From an uncultured Pleurocapsa sp. (GTDB taxonomy: Bacteria > Cyanobacteriota > Cyanobacteriia > Cyanobacteriales > Xenococcaceae), in NCBI GenBank assembly GCA_937884735.1, contig CAKZYI010000430.1, forward strand, positions 1 through 13,276: a stretch of 13,276 nt of DNA, written 5' to 3'. The notes below the pieces were generated by a model. That model was not told where the DNA came from. It saw only the letters and a program-made list of their open reading frames with translations, and made no database searches. Below are positions 13,067 through 13,276 of this stretch, piece by piece. Both the position numbers and the translations under genes were made by a program. Position 1 is the first letter of the stretch. Each line of letters begins with the position of its first letter.

Positions 13067-13276
13067 CTAAACTTCTACTAGGCTATTTTTACTCACATAA
13101 GCTCGGCGACTCCACCAATAAGCACCAATTCCCACTAAGATGTTGGCAATTGTCCCCGCAATGAAAATTCCTGTTGACCCCAGCCAACGACTGCCAAAAT
13201 AAGCCAGAGGGATATAGAGGACAAACATGCGTAAAACCGTAATAATAACTGCGGGAATTGGCTTACCTAGGGCATT
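13067..13276 (-). CDS. MATE-family efflux transporter (C-terminal fragment, 5' end off the right edge)
   Basis: Only the last 69 residues are in the window, ending with TAG at 13069-13067. They begin NALGKPIPAVIITVLRMFVL, the typical NxxGxPxPA... entry into a late helix of MATE (NorM/DinF-type) multidrug and toxin extruders. Two predicted membrane helices (about residues 8-28 and 36-56 of the fragment) follow, with a short basic tail SRRAYVSKNSLVEV. MATE proteins have 12 helices and about 450 residues and export organic cations by Na+ or H+ antiport. The family call rests on this fragment; its substrate cannot be inferred. Confidence 0.78.
   Translation of the reverse strand, partial: NALGKPIPAVIITVLRMFVLYIPLAYFGSRWLGSTGIFIAGTIANILVGIGAYWWSRRAYVSKNSLVEV

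Overview
The window is chromosomal DNA from a cyanobacterium. It carries psaD (photosystem I), a crtQ-type zeta-carotene desaturase, a high-light-inducible (Hli) protein, a DICT-GAF histidine kinase, a ComFB-family protein and a SigG-type ECF sigma factor. The octamer GCGATCGC (HIP1), typical of many cyanobacterial genomes, occurs eight times. A more precise placement cannot be justified from the sequence; the AT-rich intergenic regions and protein wording suit a unicellular or colonial lineage, but that is a guess. There is no mobile element, phage, CRISPR array, tRNA or rRNA that I can see; this is mostly ordinary core chromosome.

Layout: (1) 1-1880, minus strand: a conserved protein of unknown function followed by crtQ, which runs off the left edge. 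(2) 2172-6375, minus strand: a DICT-GAF-HisKA-HATPase kinase, then psaD with a candidate RpaB/HLR1 element upstream and a strong terminator downstream, then trpE. trpE is interrupted by a single in-frame TGA at codon 126 where the family has glycine; the frame continues intact on the far side. (3) 6376-6649: a divergent control region with three adjacent hairpins, an inverted repeat and a 20-bp near-perfect palindrome. (4) 6683-9597, plus strand: a secreted M23 endopeptidase, a ComFB-family protein, then sigG and its anti-sigma factor sapG, with an E. coli sigma-E-like promoter motif before sigG. (5) 9599-11119, minus strand: queF, a 58-residue hli gene (too short for many gene callers) and purN, with a good terminator between hli and purN. 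(6) 11253-12953: a divergent pair, a probable lipoprotein of unknown function and a second M23-family protein in which the last zinc-binding histidine of the HxH motif is aspartate. (7) 13067-13276, minus strand: the C-terminal end of a MATE-type efflux protein running off the right edge.

Functional themes: photosynthesis and photoprotection (crtQ, psaD, hli, possible RpaB control), cell-envelope maintenance and envelope signalling (two M23 proteins, a lipoprotein, SigG/SapG, a kinase), and housekeeping biosynthesis (trpE, purN, queF). I did not find a wholly new system. The best candidates for a second look are the trpE nonsense codon, the H-to-D M23 protein, the sigG promoter motif and the 6412-6610 control region.
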